A stretch of DNA of 59,835 nt, taken from positions 1 through 59,835 of the forward strand of contig NZ_JAKZMM010000026.1 in NCBI RefSeq assembly GCF_022809355.1, given 5' to 3'. Of this stretch, positions 17,042 through 25,874 are shown in pieces. Below the pieces are notes generated by a model. The model had not been told where the DNA came from. It made no database searches and saw nothing but the letters and a program-made list of their open reading frames with translations. The first letter of the stretch is position 1; every line of letters begins with the position of its first letter. This DNA comes from Parabacteroides faecalis. GTDB lineage: Bacteria; Bacteroidota; Bacteroidia; Bacteroidales; Tannerellaceae. Both the position numbers and the translations under genes were made by a program.

Positions 17042-19495
17042 ATGAAATACCTGATAGTTGGAGGTGTTGCCGGAGGTGCTACTGTTGCCGCCCGCCTCAG
17101 AAGGAACGATGAGAAAGCCCAGATCATTTTATTTGAAAGAGGGGAATACGTATCATACGCCAATTGTGGTCTGCCTTATTACATTGGCGGCACCATCAAA
17201 GAACGGAACAAGCTGTTTGTACAGACTGTTAAAGGGTTTGTCAGCCGCTTCCGTATTGACATCCGTACCCGTCAGGAAGTAACCCGTATATTACCTGATA
17301 CGAAACAGGTGGAAGTCAAGAACCTGCAAAGCGGAGAAGTCTACACAGAGAACTACGACAAGTTGGTACTCTCGCCGGGAGCCGAGCCGTTGCGCCCAAG
17401 AATCGAAGGCATTGACAGTCCGAAAATCTTTACCCTGCGGAATGTTCCCGATACAGATGCCATCAAAGGTTTCCTACAACAGACGAATCCGAAGAAAGCG
17501 GTTGTCGTAGGTGGTGGATTCATCGGACTGGAAATGGCAGAGAACCTACATGAAGCCGGAGTGCAGGTAACGGTCATTGAAATGGCCGATCAGGTCATGG
17601 CTCCTCTTGACTTTTCGATGGCAGCCATGGTGCACCAACATCTCACCAGCAAAGGTGTAACATTGCTCCTAGGCAACGGCGTGAAGAAATTTGAGACTCT
17701 GGCGGATCAATCCCTGGCTGTTCATCTTTCAAGCGGGAAAACCGTACAGACCGATCTAGTAATCCTGAGCATTGGTGTGCGTCCGGAAAACCAACTGGCG
17801 CGCGAAGCCGGTTTGTCGCTGGGCGAACGAGGCGGAATCCAGGTCAATGCCTATCTGCAAACGTCGGATCCGGATATCTATGCCTTGGGTGATGCTGCCG
17901 AAATCCAGCATCTGATTACTCACAAGCCAGCCATGATTCCATTGGCAGGACCAGCCAACAAGCAAGGCCGTATTGCCGCCGATAATATCGTTTACGGCAA
18001 CAAGGAAGTATATAAAGGAGCGATGGGAACATCAATCGCCAAGATATTCGACCTGACGGTTGCCGCAGCCGGAGCCAATGCCAAACTGCTGAAACGGGAA
18101 GGCATTCCGTATATATCTTCTTATACACACGGAAGTTCGCATGCGGGTTATTATCCGGGAGCCGTTCCTTTATCCATCAAGATCTTGTTTGCGCCCGAAA
18201 CAGGTGTGTTGCTGGGTGCACAGGTAGTAGGATTCGGCGGTGTGGACAAACGTATTGAAATGTTGGCCCAGACCATCCAGCACGAAGGTACGATTTATGA
18301 CCTGATGGAGCTCGAACATGCGTATGCACCTCCATACGCCGCCGCCAAAGATCCGGTTAACATGGCCGGTTTCGTTGCCGACAACATCCTGAAAGACCGC
18401 GTTCGGATCATCACCTGGCGCGATATCGACAAGCTCGAAGCCGATGTAGTCAAGATTGATGTCCGTACTAAAGATGAATACAGCTTAGGAACAATTCCGG
18501 GCTTTATCAATATCCCGGTGGACGAACTACGCGAACATCTGGACGAACTGCCCAAAGACAAGCCGATTGTGGTTACTTGTGCCGTCGGATTAAGAGGTTA
18601 TCTTGCCTATCGTATCTTGGTACAGAACGGATTCAAGAATGTACGGAACTTATCGGGTGGATACAAGACCTGGAGTACAGCTACGGCACCCGTCTGCAAC
18701 GATGCCCATTGCCAAGCCCAAGCCGATACGGAAGAAAAAACAGACGACGGGCAGCCGGCCAATGCATCCAAACCAGTTTTATCGGTCGATGCTTGTGGAT
18801 TGATGTGCCCTGGTCCTATTCTGCAACTGAAGAAGAACTATGCAGAACTGAAAGAAGGGGAAGCTCTAGTCATCAAAGCTACCGACCAGGCTTTCGGGAA
18901 AGACGTAGCATCGTGGTGTAAAATGACCGGAGCCCAGCTCACAAGTCTGGAGAACCGAAACGGGATTGTAGCTGCTACCATCCAAAAAGCAGCGCCTGTC
19001 TGTTCTGCCGCCACGAGCCAGCCTGCCGATCACAAGACCATCGTTGTTTTCAGTGACGACCTCGACAAGGCATTAGCCAGCTTTGTGATTGCCAATGGAG
19101 CAGCGGCAGCAGGGAAAAAAGTCACCCTTTTCTTCACGTTCTGGGGACTGAACATCATCAAGAAGCAGAACAAACCGGCCGTCGAAAAAGACCTCATGGG
19201 AAAAATGTTCGGTTGGATGCTTCCATCCAGCAGTGAAAAGCTCAAACTGTCTAAGATGAATATGGGCGGTATGGGTAGCAAGATGATGCGGATGATCATG
19301 AAGCAGAAACGAATTGACAGCTTGGAAAGTCTGATACAACAGGCTATCGACAACGGAGTAGAAATGATTGCCTGCACCATGAGTATGGATGTGATGGGAG
19401 TCAAGCAGGAAGAACTACTGAATCACGTCAAATTAGGCGGTGTTGCCACCTACCTGGAAAGAGCCGAAGAAGCAAACCTGAATCTCTTCATCTGA
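17042..19495 (+). CDS. CoA-disulfide reductase / rhodanese / TusA / DsrE fusion
   Basis: The 817-residue protein joins four modules. Residues 1-450 are a flavoprotein disulfide reductase with an N-terminal dinucleotide-binding glycine motif, the single redox Cys42 in YANCGLPYYIGG typical of CoA-disulfide reductase and NADH oxidase, and VVVGGGFIGLE for NADH. Residues ~455-550 are rhodanese with Cys513 in VTCAVGLRG. Residues ~580-650 are TusA-like with ACGLMCPGP (Cys589). Residues ~665-817 are DsrE-like. Together they suggest transfer of persulfide sulfur and its NAD(P)H-dependent reduction in the cytoplasm. Similar fusions are known in anaerobes, but their substrate is unsettled. Single gene, own promoter. 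Confidence 0.9.
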   Translation: MKYLIVGGVAGGATVAARLRRNDEKAQIILFERGEYVSYANCGLPYYIGGTIKERNKLFVQTVKGFVSRFRIDIRTRQEVTRILPDTKQVEVKNLQSGEVYTENYDKLVLSPGAEPLRPRIEGIDSPKIFTLRNVPDTDAIKGFLQQTNPKKAVVVGGGFIGLEMAENLHEAGVQVTVIEMADQVMAPLDFSMAAMVHQHLTSKGVTLLLGNGVKKFETLADQSLAVHLSSGKTVQTDLVILSIGVRPENQLAREAGLSLGERGGIQVNAYLQTSDPDIYALGDAAEIQHLITHKPAMIPLAGPANKQGRIAADNIVYGNKEVYKGAMGTSIAKIFDLTVAAAGANAKLLKREGIPYISSYTHGSSHAGYYPGAVPLSIKILFAPETGVLLGAQVVGFGGVDKRIEMLAQTIQHEGTIYDLMELEHAYAPPYAAAKDPVNMAGFVADNILKDRVRIITWRDIDKLEADVVKIDVRTKDEYSLGTIPGFINIPVDELREHLDELPKDKPIVVTCAVGLRGYLAYRILVQNGFKNVRNLSGGYKTWSTATAPVCNDAHCQAQADTEEKTDDGQPANASKPVLSVDACGLMCPGPILQLKKNYAELKEGEALVIKATDQAFGKDVASWCKMTGAQLTSLENRNGIVAATIQKAAPVCSAATSQPADHKTIVVFSDDLDKALASFVIANGAAAAGKKVTLFFTFWGLNIIKKQNKPAVEKDLMGKMFGWMLPSSSEKLKLSKMNMGGMGSKMMRMIMKQKRIDSLESLIQQAIDNGVEMIACTMSMDVMGVKQEELLNHVKLGGVATYLERAEEANLNLFI

Positions 19496-19512
19496 TGATT
19501 CAGGTCACATAA

Positions 19513-19560
19513 AAAGGAAATCGCCAATCTGAAGACATTTTCAGATTGGCGATTTCCTTT
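19513..19560. terminator. Bidirectional terminator between the sulfur-redox gene and glmM
   Basis: A perfect 21-bp stem (19513-19533 with 19540-19560) around a 6-nt loop; A-rich on one side and T-rich on the other, so it can end both convergent transcripts. Confidence 0.9.
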
Positions 19561-19584
19561 TATAAGAAGATTAACTGTCGCTGC

Positions 19585-20976
19585 TTATTTACACATCTCA
19601 TGGATGATCTGAATCAATTCGCCACCCAGTTCTTCAGCTTCCTGCATGGTATGAGCTTCTGAATAGATACGGATAATCGGTTCCGTATTACTCTTGCGCA
19701 GATGAACCCATTTGTCAGGGAAATCGATCTTCACACCATCAATATCCGTGATATCATACTGGGCAAACTTTTCTTTCACCTTTGCCAGAATGGCATCCAC
19801 ATCAATCTCAGGAGTCAGCTGAACCTTTTGCTTGGAGATGAAATAAGGAGGATAAGTAGCACGCAATTCACTTACCGTCATTTGTTTCTTAGCCAGATGA
19901 GTCAGGAACAAAGCAATGCCCACCAAGGCATCACGACCATAATGGCTGGCCGGATAAATCACACCGCCATTACCTTCACCACCGATCACGGCATTGGTTT
20001 CCTTCATCTTCGTAACCACATTCACTTCCCCTACGGCAGCAGCATTGTATGCACAACCGGCATAACGACGAGTTACGTCTCTCAAAGCACGGCTTGAGCT
20101 CAGGTTGCTGACTGTATTACCCGGCGTACGGCTTAAAACATAATCAGCTACGGCTACCAAAGTATATTCTTCAACGAACATTTCGCCGTTCTCGCAAACA
20201 ATGGCCAAACGATCCACATCCGGATCCACTACAAAACCAACATCTGCCTTTTCTGTACGAATCAGATTAGAAATATCCGTCAGGTGTTCTGGCAGCGGTT
20301 CCGGGTTATGCGCAAAGTGACCTGTCGGTTCGCAGTTCAGCTTCAATACCTGCTTTACACCCAAAGCTTCCAGCAAAGCCGGAATGGCAATACCACCCAC
20401 TGAATTCACACAGTCGATTGCCACCTTGAAGTTCGCAGCCTTGATTGCTTCTACATCGACCAAATCCAACTTCAATACAGAATCAATGTGTTTCTGGATA
20501 TATGTCGTATCAGTAATTACCTTACCCAAATGATCCACATCCGCAAACTGGAAATCTTCTTTTGCTGCCAAAGCCAACACTTCAGCCCCTTCTGCTGCAT
20601 TCAGGAATTCACCTTTTTCATTCAGCAGCTTCAAAGCATTCCACTGTTTCGGATTGTGACTTGCTGTCAGAATAATACCTCCACATGCTCCTTCCATAGC
20701 CACAGCCAGTTCAGTTGTCGGTGTAGTAGCCAGATCAATGTCCACTACATCAAAACCCATGCCCATTAAAGTTCCTAAAACCACCTGTTTTACCATCGGG
20801 CCAGAAATACGGGCATCCCGACCAACAACAATCTTATTAGTCGTCACTTTCGTATTCTTGCGAATAAACGTTGCATACGCAGCTACAAACTTGACTATAG
20901 CCAACGGATTCAAGCCGTCTTCCGGATCTCCACCAATCGTACCGCGAATACCGGAAATAGATTTAATTAATGTCAT
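19585..20976 (-). CDS. glmM: Phosphoglucosamine mutase
   Basis: The 463-residue enzyme belongs to the alpha-D-phosphohexomutases and would convert glucosamine-6-phosphate to glucosamine-1-phosphate for peptidoglycan and LPS precursors. It shows the phospho-serine loop LTASHNPKQWNALK (Ser106), the metal loop DPDVDRLAI, the sugar-binding block GGEGNGGVIYP and the C-terminal phosphate-binding RKSNTEPIIRIY. Length is normal. A phosphomannomutase activity cannot be excluded. It is the last gene of the run from DUF4827, 25 bp downstream of it. Confidence 0.88.
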   Translation of the reverse strand: MTLIKSISGIRGTIGGDPEDGLNPLAIVKFVAAYATFIRKNTKVTTNKIVVGRDARISGPMVKQVVLGTLMGMGFDVVDIDLATTPTTELAVAMEGACGGIILTASHNPKQWNALKLLNEKGEFLNAAEGAEVLALAAKEDFQFADVDHLGKVITDTTYIQKHIDSVLKLDLVDVEAIKAANFKVAIDCVNSVGGIAIPALLEALGVKQVLKLNCEPTGHFAHNPEPLPEHLTDISNLIRTEKADVGFVVDPDVDRLAIVCENGEMFVEEYTLVAVADYVLSRTPGNTVSNLSSSRALRDVTRRYAGCAYNAAAVGEVNVVTKMKETNAVIGGEGNGGVIYPASHYGRDALVGIALFLTHLAKKQMTVSELRATYPPYFISKQKVQLTPEIDVDAILAKVKEKFAQYDITDIDGVKIDFPDKWVHLRKSNTEPIIRIYSEAHTMQEAEELGGELIQIIHEMCK

Positions 20977-21001
20977 AGTATATTATAGATTAAACAATGA
21001 T

Positions 21002-21589
21002 TTACTGCTCAAAAGTATATCTTACTTTCGGGAAATAAAGCGGTTCTCCAGATGACTGGAAAGAACTCGGTCCCACTTTAAACGGAACAATCAGTTTTAC
21101 CACGGCGCTATCGCCCACATGCTGCAGGCCTGAAGCCAAACCTTCGCAGATGAAGCTACTCATCACCGCATCCACATTGGTATCATTCTGATCATATCCC
21201 CAAATATAGTAATCTTCTGTGTATTTCTGATAAGAAAAAGTAACAGGCAGGCGCGAGCTGGCAAAACCATCCAGTTCAAGAGTATCCGACTTGAAGAAAC
21301 GCACCACAAAACGACAATTGACATTCTGACGTTTCGTACCTATTCTATTTCCATTTCCGGAATCAATGACATTAATATAAACATCATTATCCATCTGATA
21401 GAACTCATTTTCCTTAAACACGCCATCAGCTGGATATTCTTTCAAAACCACGATGTCTTCTTCGTCCATCAACCTCTCAACCGCCTTTTCTTCGGCTTTC
21501 AACATATCGGCATAAGATTGTGTTTTGTCGCATGAAGTAATCAACAAAACAGCAGTCATCATCAACGAACTTCCTAATATTTTATTCAT
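21002..21589 (-). CDS. DUF4827-like lipoprotein
   Basis: The 195-residue protein has a lipoprotein signal ending ITSC (Cys20) and a mature part without cysteines that starts DKTQSYADMLKAEEKAVER. The family, common in Bacteroidales beside glmM, has no known function; parts of the C-terminal sequence (GLASGLQHVGDSAVVKLIVP) resemble FKBP-type prolyl isomerase folds, which is a guess. Encoded between the DHH phosphoesterase and glmM. Confidence 0.7.
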   Translation of the reverse strand: MNKILGSSLMMTAVLLITSCDKTQSYADMLKAEEKAVERLMDEEDIVVLKEYPADGVFKENEFYQMDNDVYINVIDSGNGNRIGTKRQNVNCRFVVRFFKSDTLELDGFASSRLPVTFSYQKYTEDYYIWGYDQNDTNVDAVMSSFICEGLASGLQHVGDSAVVKLIVPFKVGPSSFQSSGEPLYFPKVRYTFEQ

Positions 21590-21642
21590 TTGATTCTATT
21601 ATAAATGTAATTAAAGGCAAATATAGACATTCTCTGAGAATT

Positions 21643-22695
21643 TTACGGCTGATTCTCTCTGTTTTCTTTCCTTAAGCTCGGGTTAAACTCTTCTAATGCA
21701 TTCTCAAAACAGGCGATTGCTTCTTCCAATGTCCCGAAAAATTCTCCACCCGAAGCATTTTTATGCCCGCCACCATGAAAGTATTTGGAAGCAAACTCAT
21801 TGCAAGGGAAATCACCTACCGAGCGCAACGAAACCTTGATATAATCCTTGTCTTCCCGCAAGAAAACACTGAAACAAACATCCTCGATACTCAATGGCAT
21901 ATTGACAAAGCCTTCCGAGTCGCCCGACACATAATGGAAACGTTCCAGTTCTTCAGCCGACAAAGACATCATTGCCGTATGCTTGCCCGGATAAACTTTC
22001 ATCTTCTCATACAATACATATCCCTGCAAACGCAAACGGCTCTCTGAATAGACCTGAAATACCTTCCGGTAGATTTCATCCTTATCAATGCCTTTCTTGA
22101 TCAACTCACCGATGATAGTATAAATTTCCGGCTTGTTCGAATTGTAAGTAAATGATCCGGTATCGGTCATCATTCCGGTATAAATACAAACAGCCGATTC
22201 ACGAGGTAACAAATCAAACATACCCATCCGACAAATAAATCGGAATACCATTTCGCTGGTTGACGACATCTGCGGATAAGACATGGTAACCCGACAAAAA
22301 TCAGCCGGATTCAAATGATGATCAATCATGACTTTTCTGCCTTCGGCTGCCAACAAGGCATCAGCTACCTTTTCAACTCGTTTGGGTTCATTAAAGTCCA
22401 AACAGAAAATAACATCGGCATCGCGCAATAACTGGTCGGCAAATTCCTGGTACTTGTCATACACAACAACATCTTTGGCTCCAGGCATCCAGCGATAGAA
22501 CGGCGGAAAATCGTTAGGTACAATAACTGTTACCTGATCTTTACCATAAGTATTCAAGAAATGATATAATCCTAAGGAAGCACCTAAAGCGTCTCCGTCG
22601 GGAGAAACATGTGTGACAATAACAAACTTATCACCTTTTTCAACATACTTTTTAGCTTTCTGGATCAGCTCTTCAGCAATGATTTTAGTAATCAT
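21643..22695 (-). CDS. DHH-family phosphoesterase (NrnA-like)
   Basis: The 350-residue enzyme carries the DHH/DHHA1 marks: THVSPDGDALGASLG (motif I), DVIFCLDFNEP (II), MIDHHLNP (III), and the C-terminal GGGHKNASGG of DHHA1. Close relatives degrade very short RNAs and dephosphorylate 3'-phosphoadenosine 5'-phosphate, or cleave cyclic dinucleotides. The lack of added membrane, PAS or GGDEF parts argues for NrnA rather than GdpP. Its stop is 53 bp from the start of the DUF4827 gene. Confidence 0.85.
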   Translation of the reverse strand: MITKIIAEELIQKAKKYVEKGDKFVIVTHVSPDGDALGASLGLYHFLNTYGKDQVTVIVPNDFPPFYRWMPGAKDVVVYDKYQEFADQLLRDADVIFCLDFNEPKRVEKVADALLAAEGRKVMIDHHLNPADFCRVTMSYPQMSSTSEMVFRFICRMGMFDLLPRESAVCIYTGMMTDTGSFTYNSNKPEIYTIIGELIKKGIDKDEIYRKVFQVYSESRLRLQGYVLYEKMKVYPGKHTAMMSLSAEELERFHYVSGDSEGFVNMPLSIEDVCFSVFLREDKDYIKVSLRSVGDFPCNEFASKYFHGGGHKNASGGEFFGTLEEAIACFENALEEFNPSLRKENRENQP

Positions 22696-22717
22696 GAAAT
22701 CTACATTTTAATCGGCA

Positions 22718-22749
22718 CAAAGGTACATCTTTTTCTGAATATTCCTCAA
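22718..22749 (-). promoter_or_regulatory. Bacteroidota promoter of the DHH phosphoesterase gene
   Basis: On the minus strand TTG (22747-22749) and TACCTTTG (22718-22725) are separated by 21 bp, 22 bp before the ATG at 22695. The -33 part overlaps the end of the comEC frame. Confidence 0.55.
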
Positions 22750-24005
22750 CTTATTCGTTCAATAAGCATAGACGCTGAAAAGAGAAAAAAGAAAAAAAGT
22801 GCAGTCACTAAGTACCTGGGATATTTTTCCCGGATATAAAAACATAAAAACAAAAGAGATAGATATACTTCAAACAGCATAAAGACAGAAAGAGGCTCGG
22901 CCGGAGTAACCGGATCTACACGTCCTATCCGGTCGACAAAAGAACAAAATGTATCGGTCAGCCAACTGGTCATTTCATGTAAAGGCATACAAACCCAACC
23001 CTGTTTGACAAGAACAATCCATACTAATGCCAACGGAATGATCAAGATAGAAAAAAAGGAAACCGGCAATGCAGCCAGCAACGAAACGGAAGACATTTCT
23101 CCAAAATAATACAAACATAAAGGAAACGTTCCGATCTGGGCAGCCAGGCTAATAGCAAACCAGTCCCAAGGAATCCGGATAAACGGATTTCTCAACTGAA
23201 ACAAAGAAGCAATACGGCGATAGAAAAAGAAGATAGAAAGGACAGCCAGAAAACTCAACTGGAATCCGATATCAAACAGGTAGAACGGGTTATACACCAA
23301 CATGCAAAAGGCCGTTGCACACCAGGTATTATATGAATCACGTTTCTTCCGAATAGTTACTCCAATCAAATAGAGAGAAAGCATCCAAGCTGCCCGAACA
23401 GCCGATGCGGCCAAACCAGTAATGGCTGCAAACAACCAGATAGAAACCAGCAGTAATACGGCCTTTAAATACCGGAGTCTGGACTTATCCGACAAAGGGA
23501 ATAAACACAACCGGAGGAATGAATACACCACACCCACATGAAAACCACTGACCGCCAGAATATGCGCAGCACCAGCCAGAGAGAATCGCTCTCTCACACT
23601 TCCTTCTAACTCCTGACGATAACCGAGAGTCAGTGTTGCCAAAACATTTTTCTTCCATTCAGATAAATCAAGTAAATCGATGGGTTCCAACAGTTCTCTC
23701 TGCCATAGCTGACACCATTCCAACCAGTCTGCATAATAAAAAGAATGGTTTGTCTTCAAGCGATAGTAAACATAGCCACAAGATAATGCCAATAAAAGCA
23801 ACAGATACCAAGTGCCCCATTGCCATCTTTCGCCATACAGAGATTTTTCTCTCTGTACATTACGAGAAAAGAACATAAGAGAAAGACAGATACAGCCTAA
23901 TCCAATAGCTGCACATTCGAAAGGAACGTACACCGATATACATATTCCACATAACCAAACAAAAAGCGGCCTGGCAAAGGGCCGCTTTCTTAATTCCTTT
24001 GTCAT
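22746..24005 (-). CDS. ComEC/Rec2-like membrane protein, short form
   Basis: The 419-residue protein is a polytopic membrane protein containing the ComEC core motif AHILAVSGFHVGVVYS and the long Competence-domain helices. ComEC forms the inner-membrane channel through which single-stranded DNA enters in natural transformation. Full-length proteins are 650-800 residues with an N-terminal OB-type domain and a C-terminal metallo-beta-lactamase domain; the C-terminal domain is absent here and the N-terminal one is reduced or missing. It could still serve DNA uptake, or may be a reduced relic. It lies between rpe (67 bp upstream) and the DHH gene. Confidence 0.8.
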   Translation of the reverse strand: MTKELRKRPFARPLFVWLCGICISVYVPFECAAIGLGCICLSLMFFSRNVQREKSLYGERWQWGTWYLLLLLALSCGYVYYRLKTNHSFYYADWLEWCQLWQRELLEPIDLLDLSEWKKNVLATLTLGYRQELEGSVRERFSLAGAAHILAVSGFHVGVVYSFLRLCLFPLSDKSRLRYLKAVLLLVSIWLFAAITGLAASAVRAAWMLSLYLIGVTIRKKRDSYNTWCATAFCMLVYNPFYLFDIGFQLSFLAVLSIFFFYRRIASLFQLRNPFIRIPWDWFAISLAAQIGTFPLCLYYFGEMSSVSLLAALPVSFFSILIIPLALVWIVLVKQGWVCMPLHEMTSWLTDTFCSFVDRIGRVDPVTPAEPLSVFMLFEVYLSLLFLCFYIREKYPRYLVTALFFFFLFSASMLIERIS

Positions 24006-24072
24006 AGTTTCAGTTTTGAGAAGATATAGATTATTTTAATGCCACTTCGTTATGTGACTCAACATCTACACA

Positions 24073-24729
24073 TCAACTATTCAGCATCTTCAATTCCTTA
24101 ATGATCGCATTTGGATCAGGAGCCTTAAATACAAAACTACCGGCCACCAATACATCGGCCCCAGCTTCCAACAAGCGCTTACCAGTTTCCAAGTTTACGC
24201 CTCCGTCTATTTCTATCAGCGTATTCAAACCTTTCCGATCAATCATTTCACGTAATTGGCGTGTCTTCTCGACCGTATGTTCAATAAAAGTCTGACCACC
24301 ATAACCCGGATTAACCGACATCAACATGACGACATCCACATCCTGAACAATATCTTCCAGTAAACTAACCGGCGAATGAGGATTTAATGTAACGCCCGCT
24401 TTCATCCCTGCTTCATGAATTCCGGCAATCGTCCGATGTAAATGTGTACATGCTTCATAATGTACATTCATCAAATACGCACCGGTTTCAGCAACCTCAC
24501 GAATAAACTTATGCGGTTCAACAATCATCAGATGTACGTCCATCGGTTTCCGGCAAATCTTTTTCAATCCTTTCAGAACAGGAAAGCCAAAAGAAATATT
24601 AGGGACAAACACGCCGTCCATAATATCTAAATGTAACCAATCTGCCTCACTCTGATTAATCATCTCAACGTCTCGCTGCAAATTCATAAAATCGGCAGCC
24701 AATAAGGAAGGAGCAATCAATTGTTTCAT
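24073..24729 (-). CDS. rpe: Ribulose-phosphate 3-epimerase
   Basis: The 218-residue TIM-barrel enzyme interconverts ribulose-5-phosphate and xylulose-5-phosphate in the pentose phosphate pathway. Motifs in order: SLLAADFMNLQRDV, WLHLDIMDGVFVPN (metal and base), VHLMIVEP, MSVNPGYGGQTFI, and EIDGGVN near the end. Length is normal. Confidence 0.97.
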   Translation of the reverse strand: MKQLIAPSLLAADFMNLQRDVEMINQSEADWLHLDIMDGVFVPNISFGFPVLKGLKKICRKPMDVHLMIVEPHKFIREVAETGAYLMNVHYEACTHLHRTIAGIHEAGMKAGVTLNPHSPVSLLEDIVQDVDVVMLMSVNPGYGGQTFIEHTVEKTRQLREMIDRKGLNTLIEIDGGVNLETGKRLLEAGADVLVAGSFVFKAPDPNAIIKELKMLNS

Positions 24730-24750
24730 AAAGAATCCTTAAATTTTAAG

Positions 24751-24781
24751 CAAAGGTAAAAAAAAAGAGAATACAAGTCAA
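24751..24781 (-). promoter_or_regulatory. Bacteroidota promoter of rpe
   Basis: On the minus strand TTG (24779-24781) precedes TACCTTTG (24751-24758) by 20 bp; the ATG at 24729 follows 22 bp later. The -33 element lies in the loop of the preceding terminator. Confidence 0.55.
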
Positions 24782-24794
24782 TGTATCCTCTTTT
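24763..24794 (-). terminator. Terminator of the sigma-factor unit
   Basis: AAAAGAGAATACA (24763-24775) pairs with 24782-24794 with one mismatch. In the minus direction a run of nine T follows. It lies 14 bp after the stop of the 58-residue protein. Confidence 0.75.
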
Positions 24795-24808
24795 CTCCTA
24801 TTCCATGA

Positions 24809-24985
24809 TCAGTTCATCACAAAGCCGCATAAGTCTGAATCTAAAGAAGATTCCACATGATAGGAACGAGCAAACTGATGTAAAAAATCCAGTGTTTGCC
24901 GACGAGGCTTAACCTCTGATCCTGCATGTTGCGCTTTAAATGAATGATCAAACTTTGAAAAACATGACGTAGATATTTTCTTCAT
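24809..24985 (-). CDS. Small basic protein downstream of the ECF sigma factor
   Basis: A 58-residue frame starting MKKISTSCFSKF and containing KPRRQTLDFLHQFARSYHVE looks like a real small protein: the composition is balanced, it ends just before a good terminator, and it follows the sigma gene by 85 bp. I associate similar short proteins with Bacteroides sigma-factor loci but cannot name a family. A role in controlling the sigma factor is possible but not shown. In-frame ATG codons upstream (24991, 25027) are alternatives. Confidence 0.6.
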   Translation of the reverse strand: MKKISTSCFSKFDHSFKAQHAGSEVKPRRQTLDFLHQFARSYHVESSLDSDLCGFVMN

Positions 24986-25070
24986 AGGCATTCTATTTTT
25001 TATCATTCTATATAAAAAACGAATCATCTATGAAAATATTGTGTCTATCCAGTATATTTATAGTTTTTTC

Positions 25071-25664
25071 TTATGCCAATGATAATTCAATATGATGTTC
25101 TTCGGCCAAGCGGCGAAGATTTAATATAGCATAACGCATCCGTCCTAAAGCCGTGTTAATACTAACCCCCGTCAAATCGGCGATTTCTTTAAAACTCAAA
25201 TCGCGATAATAACGCATTTCCAGAACTTCCCGTTGATTATCAGGCAAGGATTTCAACAGTTTCCGAACGTCGGCCAGTATCTGATGCTTCACCAGTTTAT
25301 CTTCAATAGTACCATCACACAACTTGATATTATTCAGCAAATCTACTTCGACTTCATCATTTGAAACCGTATTCTCATTACGCTCCTGGCGATAATTATC
25401 TATAATCAGGTTATGAGCTATCCGTGTGATCCATGCTTTAAACTTACCATTATCAGTATAACGGCCTTGCTTAATAGTCATAATCACTTTAACAAAAGTT
25501 TCCTGAAAGATATCTTCAGCCAACTCTTTGTTACGAACGATAAAGAAAATATAGGAATGAATACTACTTTGATATCGGCTTAACAAAACATCAAAAGCAG
25601 CGTTATTACCTTTTGCATAAAGGACGACAAGATCTTCGTCTGTCATCATCTCTAATCTATTCAT
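25071..25664 (-). CDS. ECF-type RNA polymerase sigma factor
   Basis: The 197-residue protein has sigma region 2 (~18-90; RYQSSIHSYIFFIVRNKELA then EDIFQETFVKVI, the core-binding and -10 recognition part) and region 4 (~130-185; LPDNQREVLEMRYYRDLSFK, then EIADLTGVSINTALGRMR). There is no adjacent anti-sigma factor with a membrane helix, nor a SusC/D pair, so it is not of the usual polysaccharide-utilisation type. It may act on general envelope or stress genes. Confidence 0.92.
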   Translation of the reverse strand: MNRLEMMTDEDLVVLYAKGNNAAFDVLLSRYQSSIHSYIFFIVRNKELAEDIFQETFVKVIMTIKQGRYTDNGKFKAWITRIAHNLIIDNYRQERNENTVSNDEVEVDLLNNIKLCDGTIEDKLVKHQILADVRKLLKSLPDNQREVLEMRYYRDLSFKEIADLTGVSINTALGRMRYAILNLRRLAEEHHIELSLA

Positions 25665-25796
25665 TACTACTATTTTTATGATTTCTACGAGTAATGTTAT
25701 GCTATAGGCGATAGGATTTTAAGAGTTAAACATATTTTATTTCTATGCAAAGAAACATAAATCATTTTACACAACCAAACTTTTCATAAATAAAAA

Positions 25797-25830
25797 TTCC
25801 CTTATTTGTATTATTGTACAAACAAGGGAA
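25797..25830 (-). terminator. Terminator of the FadL-like porin gene
   Basis: TTCCCTTATTTGTA (25797-25810) pairs with 25817-25830 with one mismatch; in the minus direction TTTTTATTTAT follows. It starts 45 bp after the stop at 25875. Confidence 0.8.
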
Positions 25831-25874
25831 TATTCAGGACAAAACCCGTATCTCTAACGAACAAAAGAATAAGA

